From Phaseolus vulgaris (taxonomy: Eukaryota; Streptophyta; Magnoliopsida; Fabales; Fabaceae): a DNA stretch of 64,000 bases. Location: contig NC_023758.2 of assembly GCF_000499845.2 (NCBI RefSeq), positions 37,032,108 through 37,096,107 of the forward strand. The letters are read 5' to 3'. The position numbers and the translations under genes were made by a program. This document shows, in pieces, positions 49,098 through 61,814 of this stretch. Below the pieces are notes generated by a model that saw only the letters and a list, made by a program, of their open reading frames with translations, did not search any database and was not told where the DNA came from. Positions within the stretch are counted from its first letter, which is position 1; each line of letters begins with the position of its first letter.

Positions 49098-49692
49098 CGC
49101 ATTTCAAGAGTTTCACTAGATCTTTATTCGAATCCAATTCATTCACGTTCCACAATTCCTATATATAGGACCCTAAATTGAGACCTGGAATGAGCTTTAC
49201 ATCAGAACTTGATTGTTTAGCATAGTTCTTCCACCTGGCAAATTATGTGAGCAGGAGAGTTGGTCCTTAAAATGGTATCATAACTTCTATAAATAAGTAC
49301 TTGTGAGTTTGATCCTTGCTGCTTCTATTCTTCATAATTAACTCGAATTAGGGCCCAAGGTAAGGTGCGTTTATGCACCTTGCACACTTCAAGCTCAGAA
49401 AGCTCTTGTTAAAGGGATTTTAGATCAATTTTTTTTAGCTGCATTAAGGGAATTGCTCCTTGACATTTTTATTGGCAAGTATATTAATCTCTACTTGCAC
49501 ATTTATTTTGGCATATCCTCAACAGCATATTAAAATAGGTTAGAATAAATAGACTTACATGCAATAAATTGAGTGCATTTTTATGGAATCGAGTAGTTAT
49601 TTTTACTTAGGTATATGTTTGCCTTCATGTTTATTGATTTAGTTAGATTAAGATATATTGTTTCCCCACAACATTAGGGATAAATTGCTGAA
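49098..49692. other. 3' flank of the PPR gene
   Basis: About 600 bases after the stop codon, probably including the 3' UTR. No domain-bearing frame, repeat or transposon end was recognised before the copia fragment that begins near 49693. Confidence 0.45.
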
Positions 49693-50100
49693 TGTTACTA
49701 GGAAAAGATAATTGACAGCATAAAATTCTGCCAGGGTAAATTCAGTATACAGACGAGCTCTGTGTTTAGTCCACAGCAGAGCTATTCAATTTATAGGTGA
49801 AAGGACATAATCACAGAAGATTCAGTTACCCTATTTTAGGCTAATAACATTAATATAAAATGAATTTAATTGGTCCTAATATCATCAATTGATCTTAGTA
49901 TTATTGATTATAATATTTATAGGATTCTAACACTCTGCCTCATGTTGGTGCTTTATTAGTCCTTTATTATATGGAAAATATAGATTCCCAATGTTTTGGT
50001 CTTAACTTTGTACGGACTATTTGCTAACACAGGCTCAACATTTGTTAAACTTCTATTGCAGGGTCTTGTTCCTTCAAGACCCTCATTTTGCATAACTGAT
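49693..50100 (-). mobile_element. copia 3' LTR and pol tail fragment
   Basis: On the minus strand the string ACATGAGGCAGAG, a purine tract, is directly followed by TGTTAGAATCC at 49932, an LTR start. The same arrangement is seen at 8278-8292. The LTR-like stretch continues to about 49693, with a TATAAATTGAA word near 49790. Upstream on the minus strand (49940-50100) weak similarity to the copia pol C-terminus can be read (KTLGIYIF). The 5' part of the element is not found. Confidence 0.45.
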
Positions 50101-52023
50101 CATCACTAAACATGTCATAAATAGAACCACTTTTTGCTCTCCCAATTTAAAGAAGACTAGTAATTTGTTATAAGGGAAAATTTACACTAATTGCTTAACC
50201 GTTTTAAGAGGACTATATATGATTGCCTTGCATAATACGTGTTAAGATATGCACTTTTTACGTCTCTGAGATGGTATTTGTGATGACTATTGTTATATTA
50301 TACAGGTTCAGTAAAGAAGCTTCCTGCTTCACTGACCATCATGCATGATTGTTCAAAATGTAAAAATAATATTGTTGAATGCTTGAATCCAAACTTTCTC
50401 GAATAAAAGACTTTAGGGATACCACCAATGTGCCTAATTGAATTCTTAACCCATTCCAAGTTTTTTTTTTCTGTTTAGAAAGATGCTTGAGAGGTAAATA
50501 TTTATATTCATATGTATTTTTTTGGGTTTGATTTGTCTAAATCATTTTCATTTTTATTTTAGGAAAAGATTATGTTGTCTGCAATTTAGTGGACATTATG
50601 AATGCTAACAAGAGGTATATTTTTTCACAAGTTGAACATGTTTGTTACATTTGGTTGTAGGACTGTGAATTACTTTATGTTGCTGAAATACCAGAGAAAT
50701 TCATAAAACTAACATTGTTGTGCCCCCTAATAGCCATTCGACCTTCAGTTGTAATGGATGAATCATTGATTTAATTCCAGTGCGGCTATATTTTGTATTT
50801 TCTCCCCTTAATTAGCACAATGCTTTTCTTCGGTGCATATTTTGAGGGACTAGAGAGTTCTAATGAGATGAAACTTGTATATGTACAGTTTCTTTTTGCT
50901 CTTCCTGTTTCAGGACAATTCCAGATTTTTCCTCAAATCTAACAATTCTTTTATAGAAAATGATAATAACTAATGCTTATGGTTTCTGTCTTAATTTATT
51001 GTAGCACTGAGAGGCTAAAGAACATAATCCAAGCAAATGCTGTTCTGTGCCAGGAATTACCTTAATCAAGTTTTTCATCCAAATATCTGGTATAGTAGGG
51101 CATATTGAGTGATCAGATTTTCTTTGTCAAGTTTCAGTTCATGTTAAATATGTTTTTTTGTTCTTTAAAGGTTTTCCCATAGATTATATGCTCAGAAAAG
51201 GTTCTTAAGCTTCTGTCCTTTGTTTTTTTAAATATTATTATGCAATGTATGTATTTTAGTCTTTTGTAGTTGTCCCTGTTCTGGTATACTATACAAAGTT
51301 TCTATACGCCCTGTTTGAGGGGATAAATTGCTTTTTTGGATACAGGTATTTGCGTTGGTACTGAGGTGCTTCCAATGGAATTTGAATTCTTGCACCTCAG
51401 GTAACATTGGGGAGCTTCCCTTTTCTTTTTGGCTTGGTCATAAAAGTTAAAACCTTTTGCAACTATTTCCATAGCTCTTGTACAAGTCAACTCAGCCTTC
51501 CTTTAATTCTGTTTACTTGTGTAGTTGTAATTAGCCTACCTACCATATTTAGTGAATCCTTTAGACTTTACTTTAATTGCATCATAATGGAATAATAACT
51601 TTTGGAATTGGAATAATTTTTCATCTTGATATTGAAATCCTTTATCATATTCACACTATTACTTTCATGTGCACACATAACTTAAACTTAAGGCAATTCA
51701 CTTTGGATTTCTTATTAACATAACCTTGACTTTTTATGCAAAAACGAAATACTAACATACAACTTTCTTTTGTTTTTTCTCTTCAAATTTTTTGATGATC
51801 TTGTGCAAAAAAATAAGGAAAATATTATATAAATGTACTCCCATTTAAAATGTTAATATCTGTAAGGCTTTCCCATAAAACGAAGTAATAAAATATGCAA
51901 GAAATGTATTTGATGCCCATAAACTGCTTATATGAATTGCTTGCTACCTCAAATGTTTGAAATTTCACACCAATTACTAAATTTCTCCCACTGGGTTGAC
52001 GCTAGTGGGTGCTGAATTTTCAC
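50101..52023. other. Spacer between convergent PPR and transporter genes
   Basis: Non-coding DNA with scattered short frames and no recognisable domains. The last part before 52024 probably contains the 3' UTR of the transporter gene on the minus strand. Confidence 0.5.
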
Positions 52024-54224
52024 TTAGGAATGGTTGATAGTTGATGGTGTATAAGCAGGAACACTTGCTACAATCTTGTTGTCTTGATCCCTTTGGCAGC
52101 ATGACAAAGATGGGTTGGTAATGTGGTTTGCTTCACATTGAACAAAGTCTTTTGAGAACACCTCTTTCTGCTTCATCTGTGTTTCCTTGCTTTTGCCCCA
52201 CAACAACATGTACAATCCCCCCACAACTAACACTGATCCTATAACACTGCAAAAGTACGTAAACCAACCATAAGGCATTGACACTTGAAAAGGAATTTGA
52301 AGGTTTCATATATAATTGCATAGTTGCTCAATTCACCTTCCTAGTTTGGGACACTCATCTAGTACCAGAGGCTCGAAAAGGGTCACAATCACCAGCATTA
52401 GAGGACTAAAAGCAGACGCAAATAGTGGTCCCTTCCTTCGCACACACCATGCTAAAAGGGTGTAACACACTCCAGAGGCCAAAATTCCCTTCAAAACAAA
52501 AAATATAGCAACCAATTATACCTTGTAATTTAACTTCATTTTAAGCATGCAATATTTTGGTTGTATGTGTGGCCTGCTCATGCGAAAGGAGAGTATTTAG
52601 AAAGCACCAAAAGCAAATATTTAATCAATTACCGCAGAGGCTGCTGTTAAAAGCCTAAAGTTCCAACCGAGTTTCCACTGCCTCCAATCTCTCTCCGTAC
52701 AAAGAGCAAATATAACGGACAGGATTGAAGCCGTTGAAGATGTTAAAGCTGCAATTGAATAGTGCCATGGAAACTTTTCGCTCATCTTTGTCTGCATTAT
52801 CTTACAAAATTCAATTTCTAGTGAATTTAGGCAAAAAAGTAGTCTAAATTCTAGGATGTCTTGAAAATTTAAAGGTTTTGGTAACGTTTTTAAGAAACAC
52901 TCTCTTGGTGTGTGCAGACTCATTTGATTATTGATCCTAAAAATAACTGTTCCAAAATCTTTAGATTTGTATTAGTATCATACTATTGTAGTTTGTAACA
53001 CACTTTGTAAAATCTTCAGAAAGTTATTGAAGGCAAGTATGAGTTGAACCTGGATTATCAACCACACCGAGTAGCTCAAAGCGGCTCCAAAGGCTAGTAT
53101 GCAGCCCCACCAGAGAGAACCTGTGGGGGCACCATGTGGTGATGGTGCATGGTGCAAGAAGCTAAGATGTGTTGACCAGAGGCATAGCTTTTTTCCTTCG
53201 TAAAAAGTGAGAATCATGGCACCACCAATTCCTGTTAAAGTTCCCACCAACTTGGCCATGCCACCTGCTGTTCCAAGATTTGACTTCTCAAGTCTACATA
53301 ATTGAGCAGGGATGGGGGATGTAATCCCCACCATTGGATCAAATGCTATTAACTATTAAAAATGGTGATTGGGAACAATGCTAGTCATACACTTTGTATT
53401 CGTTAAAATTTATTCAAAATTAAAAATCACCATTGAAAAACATTAAAGAACTTGAATAAGGTTAAATGTGAGTTATTTGTGCTGATTTCTGATTATAATT
53501 GAAGATTCACCGTATATATATATTTATTTTTTTCTTCTGAAACCCTTTTTTAGAAGTTTATTGCTTGATATGCAAAGTTACATGGGGCCTACCCGAGAGC
53601 AATAGACAAAAGGTAGGTGACAGCAGGGACGAGATTCAACATGGCTGAAACATATACTGCAGATGTCAAGGCCAAAGATTTAACGTAGAGACCTTGTAGT
53701 AAGGATCCCCTGAAAAAATTTAAATCATCATCTTACATATTTTGGTTAAATTATATGTTAAATGAATTAGGGCATTAGAAATTTTACCCAAATAACCCAC
53801 AAAGAAGACCTTGGAATACAACTTGCCCAGTAACATATTGCAGATGTTTCCTGTTGAAACACATTCCAAAATAAAAGTAGATAGATTCAAATTAACATCA
53901 ATTTCTTAATGTTTAATGTGTATGCATTAGCTTTTACTACATGAAATTATGTTATGTGCATGGAAAATGAAACTAACTGTTTTTATGTCCAAACTCTTTA
54001 AGGGGAAACTTATTAGAGAAACACCTCTCAATGATGAGAGCAAGGGGAACCATGAAGACAGAAGCAAAGATGAACCGGTAGGCAACAAGAATACTTAAGC
54101 TCATTCCATCAATTGCTACCTTCTTTAACATGATATTCACCACTGAATATAGAGTCTGGAGCAGTATCATTAACAGTACAGGCTTCACATTACCTGTGGC
54201 GTCAACTTTGTATAAAGTATCCAT
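52024..54224 (-). CDS. WAT1-related protein (nodulin MtN21/EamA-like transporter)
   Basis: Exons on the minus strand, 5' to 3': 54224-53995, 53850-53788, 53709-53593, 53293-53050, 52791-52633, 52488-52337, 52246-52024. They sum to 1188 nt with matching phases and encode 395 aa, a normal length for the family. The protein is very hydrophobic, with about ten membrane spans in two EamA repeats. Family landmarks are KPVLLMILLQTLYSVVNIML near the N-terminus, FQGLLCGLFGG, SAMLNLVPAVTYLL, NLGTAGGMAKLVGTLTGIGGA, FEPLVLDE and GGLYMLLWGKSKE near the end. A hydrophilic cytosolic tail follows. Relatives transport auxin or amino acids across the tonoplast or plasma membrane; the substrate here is unknown. 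The exon 1 donor (KE|GTTTGG) was chosen to keep the FQGLLCGLFGG frame and is the least certain junction. Confidence 0.85.
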
Positions 54225-54814
54225 ATTGCAGTCCCTTATGACCAAAATACACTTCTCAAAGTATATACAAGACTTGGTGAAGCAACAATGTGCAATGCAG
54301 CATGAATATGACCAAGAAGTAGCAGCTTTTGATACCCCTTTCAGTTTTTGACAATACTAAACTTTGGCTTCTGTTGTTGAAATTAAATAATGGTTAATAG
54401 ATTTTTGTGCAGAATATGCCCCTTTGCTATATCATGCAGACATGCCTTTAGAATTGATAAGGAGACAAAATGAGTGCAACATGTGCGAGTTTTTATTTTG
54501 TTTTTGGTCCCTTCCTTTTCATTTTCGATCTTTTAAATTTTTTGTATTTTCTTTTTAATGTCTTTATTTACCAACACCCATAGGTTGCATTGTGCATAAG
54601 GAGAAACCTGAAGAAGCATAGTTGGCTGTTAGTAAGTTTCAAAAGGTCTGCCGGCGAGAGTTGTTTAAGTTATAACTGTGATGCCACTTGATCTTAAGCA
54701 CTTGTTAATTACTGATTTGATAAATGTTTAAAAACAAATTAGGGAAAGGAACTGAAATATACTTCACAACTTGGTTTTTTATTTGCGTATAGGTTTGAAT
54801 TATGTGTGTGGAAT
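54225..54814. other. Upstream region of the WAT1-like gene
   Basis: About 590 bases that should contain the promoter and leader of the minus-strand transporter gene. A GTATATAC word lies about 40 bases before the ATG, too close to be assigned as a TATA box with confidence. No other feature was seen. Confidence 0.4.
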
Positions 54815-55335
54815 TAGAAATGGCGTTGACCCGCCCTGCATAGACTCGTCTTGTATTTGACTCGCAAAATTCGGATTGGGTTAGTCCACTTCGCATAGAA
54901 TATACAGATTGATTTTACTAGTCCGTCTGCACAAGGGTTGGTTCGTGGGTTCGCGAGCCAGCTTGCATAATTTTTTTTAAATTAATAAAAAAATTAAATA
55001 ATTTTTTTTGAATAAATTTAATTTTTATTTAGATACATTAGGTAAATGGTCTCACATTATTATTCTCACAACACATGCATAATAAGATGTGAGTAAAAAT
55101 TTTGGAATGTGAAATATGAAGCTGCAGAATAAGGGTGCAGAAAGAAGTTTTAGATTTTTAAATTATGTGGGTCATGCGGGTTAGCCTGCCCCGCCCCGTA
55201 CTTGGTCCACGCGAGCTATGAGTTATGCAGCACGGGCCTAAGTGGGTCAACGGGTTGGAATAGGTAGCTCACCCCACGTTTTTCTCAATGTGTTGCAGGC
55301 TAGCTCGTATGGTCTGTCCCACTTTGCCATCCCTA
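54815..55335. mobile_element. Non-autonomous hAT-type transposon
   Basis: The outer ends TAGAAATGGCGTTGACC and, inverted at the right, TAGGGATGGCAAAGTGG form imperfect terminal repeats. They are flanked by an 8-bp near-identical duplication, TGTGGAAT (54807-54814) and TGTGAAAT (55336-55343). Eight-base duplications and a GGGATGGCAA-type end are characteristic of hAT elements. The 521-bp interior has two GC-rich subterminal blocks and an AT-rich middle, with no transposase coding. Confidence 0.7.
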
Positions 55336-55343
55336 TGTGAAAT

Positions 55344-56056
55344 AGGTTGGACCAGATGCATTGGATAAAAAAAATAAAAATAAAAGGAAAATGCTTAAGA
55401 AATTAACTTACATCTCACTTTTAAAGAAATTATGTAAAAAGACTAAGTTACCTATAAACCTTAACCCCCTTTTTAACTTCTTCCACCACTTTCCAAAGTT
55501 GTTGAAGCAGATAAATAAAGACAAGGATGGAGAGAAAACCAATAAAATAACAACTAAAAAGTTAATAAGGAAAAAAAAGGAAAAATCACATAATTCAAGA
55601 CAAAAAAATGATCTTCATATGAACATGAAGATGGGGCAACAACGATACATAGAGAACAATGCGAGACATCTTTTTTCTTTTTACACTTTTTAGTAGAACT
55701 ATGATATATTGATAATCTACTTTTTTTTTTCTACACCCACCCTACACATATACTACTGAGAATATGATGTGTGGAAAATCTCCCAAAGATGAGAGAGAGT
55801 TCATGAGATATTTATATCAAGGAAATTAAATTGAAGAAACACAAAATTAGATTTGTGACATTCTCAACACAGTGTTGCAGTGTTCTTACCATAGTAATTT
55901 TTTGAGTAGTTTTGGGAGGTTGTCAACTTTTGCAGTCATACTATGAAATTATTGTTTTAAAGTTCCTTATGTATCTGAGCGTTCTACCAATATTTTGTCT
56001 TATAAGATACTTTATGGAGTTCAATCTCAGTCTCTTGTATTGTTGTATCTGCGCAT
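55344..56056. other. Spacer with a possible copia remnant
   Basis: AT-rich DNA. Just before the copia LTR at 56057, the + strand reads a short phrase (ERSTNILSYKILYGVQSQSLVL, about 55977-56040) that weakly resembles the region after the copia integrase core (SPYELLYG-type). The downstream element may therefore have inserted into an older one. Otherwise nothing was recognised. Confidence 0.35.
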
Positions 56057-56419
56057 GTTAAGTTTTTATAAGTTTTGTTTTTGTTTACTCTGTATTTTAG
56101 TTAACAGAGCTTATATATATTATATCCCTTTCTCCCTTCATAATATGAAAAATACAATGTTTCTTCTTTCTTTGTCTTTACTCTCTCTCTTTCCACTGCT
56201 TCATCTAATGCATGTCATAAGCATAGAAATGCTATCACTTATCATAGAAGATTAAACACACAAGGAAGGTTGTTGCATTGTGGTATGGGTCATGAATACC
56301 AGAATCCAATATGGTATTAGAGTGGGTTAAAGTCCCGCTCTGCTTCCGCTCTTTCTTTTGTTCTTGTTTTTGGTTCGTGTGCTTTCTTTACATTTCTTTT
56401 TCTTCTTGTAATATTTGTG

Positions 56420-57345
56420 ATGGAAACTAACAGTAGTAGTAATCAAGATCCCACTCAGAATCCAAACAGTTCTTACTATCTGCATCCTAGAGAATATCCA
56501 AGAACAATTTTAATCAATCTTTAGCTTGACGACAAAAAGTATCATGCATGGAGTAGGACTATGCATCGTGCTCTTCTTTCAAACAACAAACACAAGTTCA
56601 GTGATGACACTCTGCCTTCTCCAAAACCGAGTACTTCACTGCATGAAACATGGGAAAGGTGTAATATGATGGTTATATCATGGCTAACAGGAACTCTTAG
56701 TGCACAAATTGCGCAAAGTGTGATTTACGTAGAGGATGTGAGGGAACTTTGGGAAGATTTACGTGAATGTTTTTTAAAGGGAGATGTTTTCAGAATTTCA
56801 GATCTTCTTCAAAAGATACATTCCATGAGGCAAGGTGAACAAACAATAACTGATTTCTACACTAATTTGCAGACCTTATGGGAAGAACTTGAAGCACTAA
56901 GACCAATTCTTGATTATGAGTTCAAGATCAAATGCAATTATGCATTAACTAAGCATATCTAGAGGTATAAAGAATCTAAGTACGCTTTGTGTTTGATAAA
57001 AGGTTTGAACGATACTTATATTACAGTTAAGACACAAGTCTTGCTAATGAAGCCTTTACCTAGTATAAATCATATTTTTTCCCTTATCATCCAACAAGAA
57101 CGACAATTGGTAGGCAATGAGATGATGAATAAAGGTAATGTGATGATGAATATCAAATCTTTGTTAAATTCTTCAGACAATCAAGGAAATTGGAAGACGT
57201 TTCACAGTTAAAGTGGTAGATCTCAAGGAAGAAGAATAAATAGGTATCAAAACAATGTCAAACAATGCACACATTGTCACAGATTGAACCATACAACAGA
57301 TGAATGTTACTTGCAAGTATGGGTTTCCTCCTTGGTATAAACAGA
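56420..57345 (+). pseudogene. copia gag, broken
   Basis: Starts METNSSSNQDPTQNPN and reaches a stop within the LDDKKYHAWSRTM segment. It then continues through a UBN2/Retrotran_gag-type region (ERCNMMVISWLTGTLS, LWEDLRECF, ITDFYTNLQTLWEEL) with another stop near 56960. A CCHC zinc knuckle is recognisable at about 57268 (CTHCHRLNHTTDEC). At least three stops or frame changes make it non-functional. Confidence 0.7.
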
Positions 57346-57469
57346 AAAGTGAAAGAAATGAAAGAATTATAAACAGTGTTGTGATGGATAGGAATATGAA
57401 AATTAAAGAAGAGCAAGAAGATAAGTTAGACGCACATAATGGGAGCAAGGTTACACAAGACTAGATATA

Positions 57470-60400
57470 TCAAATCATGAAACTTATCCAAGAAACAAAG
57501 AGTGATTATACGCATAAGGTGAACAATTTTGTGAATGACTCTTCAGATGAAAACATTGTGAAAGGTATGAAAAACGAAAACTCTTGGATTTTAGATACGA
57601 GAGCCACATATCATGTGAATTTTTCTATAAATAACTTCGTGACATTTCGCAGAATAAATCCTATTCACATCAATTTACCAAATGGTTAACATGTTATTAG
57701 ATGGAACAATAATGTTACTTGATTTTTTTTTCTTATATAACGTGTTATATATACTATAGTTTGCATTTAATATTGTTTATGTGCAAAAACTGGTTAGAAA
57801 TCATAATTGTAAACTCACTATTACTTCTGAGTATTGTCAGATTCCAAATGCAGAATCATTGAAGATGATTGGATGTGCTATGCTGAACAGAGAATTGTAT
57901 CTGATAGATACACCAAAGCATGAAGTTACAATCAACACTACAGGATAATTGAAAGATGCAAGCCGAAACATTATAAAGAATATTTGGCACCTCAGGCTGG
58001 GACAACCATCTGATATAGTCTTACAATATATCAGTAACATTTTTCCTTATGTTAGTTGTTGTGAAAACAAACCGTGTGATGTATGTCATTATGCTAAGCA
58101 ACACAAATTTACATTTACTCATAACAACACATGTACTAAACATATATTTGATATGATTCATGTGGATATACGGGGCCCTTTTGGGACTGCTCTTTGCATG
58201 AACACAAGTTTTTTCTTACCATAGTGGATGATCATAGTAGGTTCACTTGGATTTATCCTATGACAACAAAATCTGAAACTAGAGATGGCTTAAGTAGATT
58301 CATCACTCTTATACATAACCAGTTTAATCCTGCTATAAAAGTCGTACGTTATGATAATGGAAATGAGTTTATTTGTGCCACTTTGTATGAAAGTTTAGTT
58401 ATCATTAATCAAACTAGTTATGTGGAAACTCTACAACAAAATTCTATTGTTTAGAGGAAGCATCAACACATTTTGAATTTTACGTGTAGTCTTTTATTTA
58501 AGTCCAAATTGCCTATTGTTTTTTGTCTTATGCTATGACATATGCCACACATCTAATAAACAAAATACGTATCAATGTTCTAGAAAATCATACACCTTAT
58601 GATCTTTTATATAAGGAACAACCCGATCTTCAAAATTTAAAGGTTTTTGGCTCTTTATGTTTTTCTTCAAGTCTGCAATGGAATAGATCTAAGTTAGATC
58701 CGAAAGCAAGGAAATGTATTTTTCTTGGATATAAAACTGGTATGAAGGGTTTTGTTGTGTTTGATATTCATAATAAAGAAATATTTGTTTCAAGAAATGT
58801 AAAATTCTGAGTTTGTTTTTCCCTATTCTGAGAATTATAATTGTAATAATGAAAAGAGTAATTAGCAAATAAGCGTCTTTGATTTCAATTTTGAACCAGT
58901 TGATACAAATGAAAGTGATCATATTGATCAACCTGAAGGGAATAAAACTGAAGAAAACAACTGCGAAGTCTGATAGACACAATAAATCACCCAACTATCT
59001 CAAAGATTATCATTGCCAACTTTCTAGTTACATTGACACTGAACGACTAAATCATTTTGGTAATGTCATTCATTCCCTATTATCTTGACTATGGTAATCT
59101 CACTACTAAGCACCTTAACTATGTTTTAGCTATATAATCTATTGAAGAACCACTGAATTACAATGAAGCTATAAGGAAACTTGAATGGTGTGAAGCCATG
59201 AAAAAGGAAATTAAAGCCTTGGAAGAAAATGAAACCTGAACTCTAACTGATCTTCCCCACAGTAAGCAACCGATTGGATGTAAATGGGTGTGTAAAATAA
59301 AATATAATGCGAAGGATGACATAGAAAGGCACAAGGCTAGGCTTGTCGCGAAAGGGTATACTCAACTGGAGGGAATATATTACCTTGACACTTTTTCACC
59401 TATGGTCGAACTTACAACTGTAAAAATGCTCCTAGCCATTACAACCACACAAAACTGGCACCTGAAATAGTTAGATGTGAACAATGCGTTTCTGCATGGG
59501 GAATTGAATGAGGAAGTTTACATGTTACTCCACCTGGAATCAAGGTCAAATCTAGACATGTTTGCGAGCTAGTTAAATCCTTATATGGTTTGAAACCAAC
59601 AAGTTGACAATAGTTTTCTAAACTTACTTCTTCTCTTAACAAAATTGGTTTCACTCATTCTGTTTATGATCATTCGTTATTCATAAGAAACGCTGAAAAC
59701 ATTTTTACTATATTATTGGTATATGTAAGTGACATTATTCTTACATGAAAATATATATCAAACATTGAACAAGTCACACGACACCTAGAAAAAGTCTTTA
59801 AAGTAAAAGACTTGGGAGATTTGAAGTTTTTCCTAGGTCTTGAGATAGCTAGATCTAATAAGGGAATTCATGTTTCTTAGAGAAAATATGCTCTAGACAT
59901 CATCAATGACTTAGGTCTCCTTACTGCTAAACCATTTGCCACGCCTATGATGAAGGACACAAAGGACATGTTTCAAGAAGGAATTCCCATAAAGGATGTT
60001 AGTGATTATCAAAGACTCATTGGGAGGCTAATATATCTTACAAACACCAGACCTGACATAAGCTATTGTGTTCAGTTTTTAAGTCAATTCCTGCGGGCAC
60101 CTACATCAGAACATCACAGTGCTGCACACCGAGTCCTACATTATATTAAGGGGACTCCTGGACAAAGACTTTTCTTCCTTGCTAATTTTGATGTCCAACT
60201 TAAAGGTTTTTGTGATTCAGATTAGGCAAGTTGTCCGTAAACTAGGTGATCAACAACTAGCTTTTGTGTTTTCCTGGGATTTTCATTGATCAGTTGGAAA
60301 TCCAAGAAGTAATCTACTGTGTCACAATCATTATTCGAAGCAGATTACCATGCTCTCGCTACTCTAACTTGTGATATTCAATGGTTGAAATATTTGATCG

Positions 60401-60640
60401 ATGAGTTCAAGATAAAGGTTTAGACCTAACGGCTGTCTATTGTGATAATCAATCTGCAAGATATATAGCTCACAATCAAAGCTTCCATGAAAGAACGAAG
60501 CACATAAAGATAGATTGTCACGTTGTACGTGAAAAACTACAATCCAAGTTATTCCAGCTATTACCAATCTTCTCCAATCATCAAACTGTTGATGTTCTCA
60601 CAAAACCACCTGAACATGGTGATTTTATTTATGCTATTTC
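57470..60640 (+). pseudogene. copia protease-integrase-RT-RNase H, broken
   Basis: The protease remnant is WILDTRATYHV near 57590, with DTR where DSG is usual. Integrase segments are HLRLGQPSD and CDVCHYAKQHKF (about 57985-58110), HVDIRGPFG, TIVDDHSRFTWIYP and VVRYDNGNEF (58160-58370), then a C-terminal FGSLCFSSSLQWNRSKLDPKARKCIFLGY-like region near 58650. Reverse transcriptase follows from about 59160 ([22 protein letters not shown]-like), with the palm motif altered to YVSDIIL near 59720. RNase H remnants run from about 60050 to 60620. Stops and frame changes are frequent. Confidence 0.75.
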
Positions 60641-60754
60641 AAGTTTGGGCTCATCAACATCCTAAGATCGAGGGGGGATATTAAGTTTTATAAGTTTTTT
60701 TTTTTTGTTACTCTGTTTTTTAGTTAACAAATATTATATATACTGTATCCCTTT

Positions 60755-61814
60755 TGTTGAAGAAGAGCTTTGATGACTCCAAATCTCCATGGATTGCTTG
60801 AAGGCTGATTGTAGCTTAGTTGGGTGTGTTCTGGGGTAGTTTGAATTTTTTAATTCACTCTTAGTTTGAATCCAAAGCTGGTTTAATTCAAATCTTTTTG
60901 AAAAGAGTGTTTTATGTAGAAGCAGAAAAACAACCAGTTGTTTTATCGTTTCAATCGGTTGTTTCATACTTAAGGTTTTTGAAATTGGTTTCGGTAGATT
61001 TGAATTTGGTTGACTTTGTTGTCAAACCAATTCAATCGGTTATCTCGACAAAACAACCGATTGTTTTTTTAACTGTCTTAACAAAATTTTGTTAAGTTGG
61101 TTAAATCTGCTTTAAATGATTTGAAACTGATTTGTCTTTTATAATAAATGTTTTCAACTGCTAATTAGAGTATAAATGTTCTATTTTACGCTCCTAGCAT
61201 TAACTTTACAAGATCATTTTGTGAAATCAAGTTTTTTCCAAGATTGCTTAAGACTTTGGATATTTCTCTAAGAGTGAAGTAAAACTTGTTGTGTACTTTG
61301 ATTTGATTTGTACCAGATGTGATCAATCCTATTTCTTTCTTTATTTGTAATTCTATAAGTACTGGTGTTCACAAAGTTAGAGGGTGTTCTGATCTGTGAT
61401 GTGATTGTGGTGTGCCAAAGGAAGTGTGTGTTCTTGAGGAGGTCAATATCACTTCTTTGGTGGTTGTGTGTTTGTAATATGTGATTATTGCATAGTGGAT
61501 ACCCAGTGGTTTCTGGGAACTAGATCTTGGGATAAGAGTGAACCAGTATAAATCTGTTTGTGCGCTTATCTCTTTCCCTGAACTCTTTAATATATGTTTT
61601 AAGTTGTTTTTATTCACTGCTGATAAAAACAACCGGTTGAATTGCAAAAACAACCAGTTGATTTTCTGGAAATCACCTTAATCAGTTTTGTTCTTTGACT
61701 TCCTTGATTTATTTCTCTATGATTCATCATTGGATTTCATTATACCTTCAAAGTTTACGAAAATCGTTTATAAACAATTCACTCCCCTCTTATTTAAGAC
61801 CATAAATTTTAACA
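60755..61814 (+). mobile_element. Solo LTR of a SIRE-like family
   Basis: 1060 bp from TGTTGAAGAAG to TTTTAACA, flanked by the perfect 5-bp duplication CCTTT (60750-60754 and 61815-61819). No internal sequence is present, so it is a solo LTR left by LTR-LTR recombination. It is related to the 1160-bp LTR at 42710: both carry GCTTAGTT..CTGGGGTAGTTT near the start, a GAACCAGTATAAA word, an AACAATTCAC-CCCTCT word near the end, and paired CAACCGATTG-type motifs. It splits the 3' LTR of the older copia element. Confidence 0.9.

Noticed and set aside
53973..53994. Longer exon 1 of the WAT1-like gene ending at the GTTAGT donor
   Set aside because: Splicing there puts exon 2 out of the frame that encodes the conserved FQGLLCGLFGG segment; the GTTTGG donor at 53995 keeps it.
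55361..55693. 110-codon lysine-rich frame
   Set aside because: Biased AAA/AAG composition in AT-rich DNA, no recognisable domain, no neighbouring exon signals.
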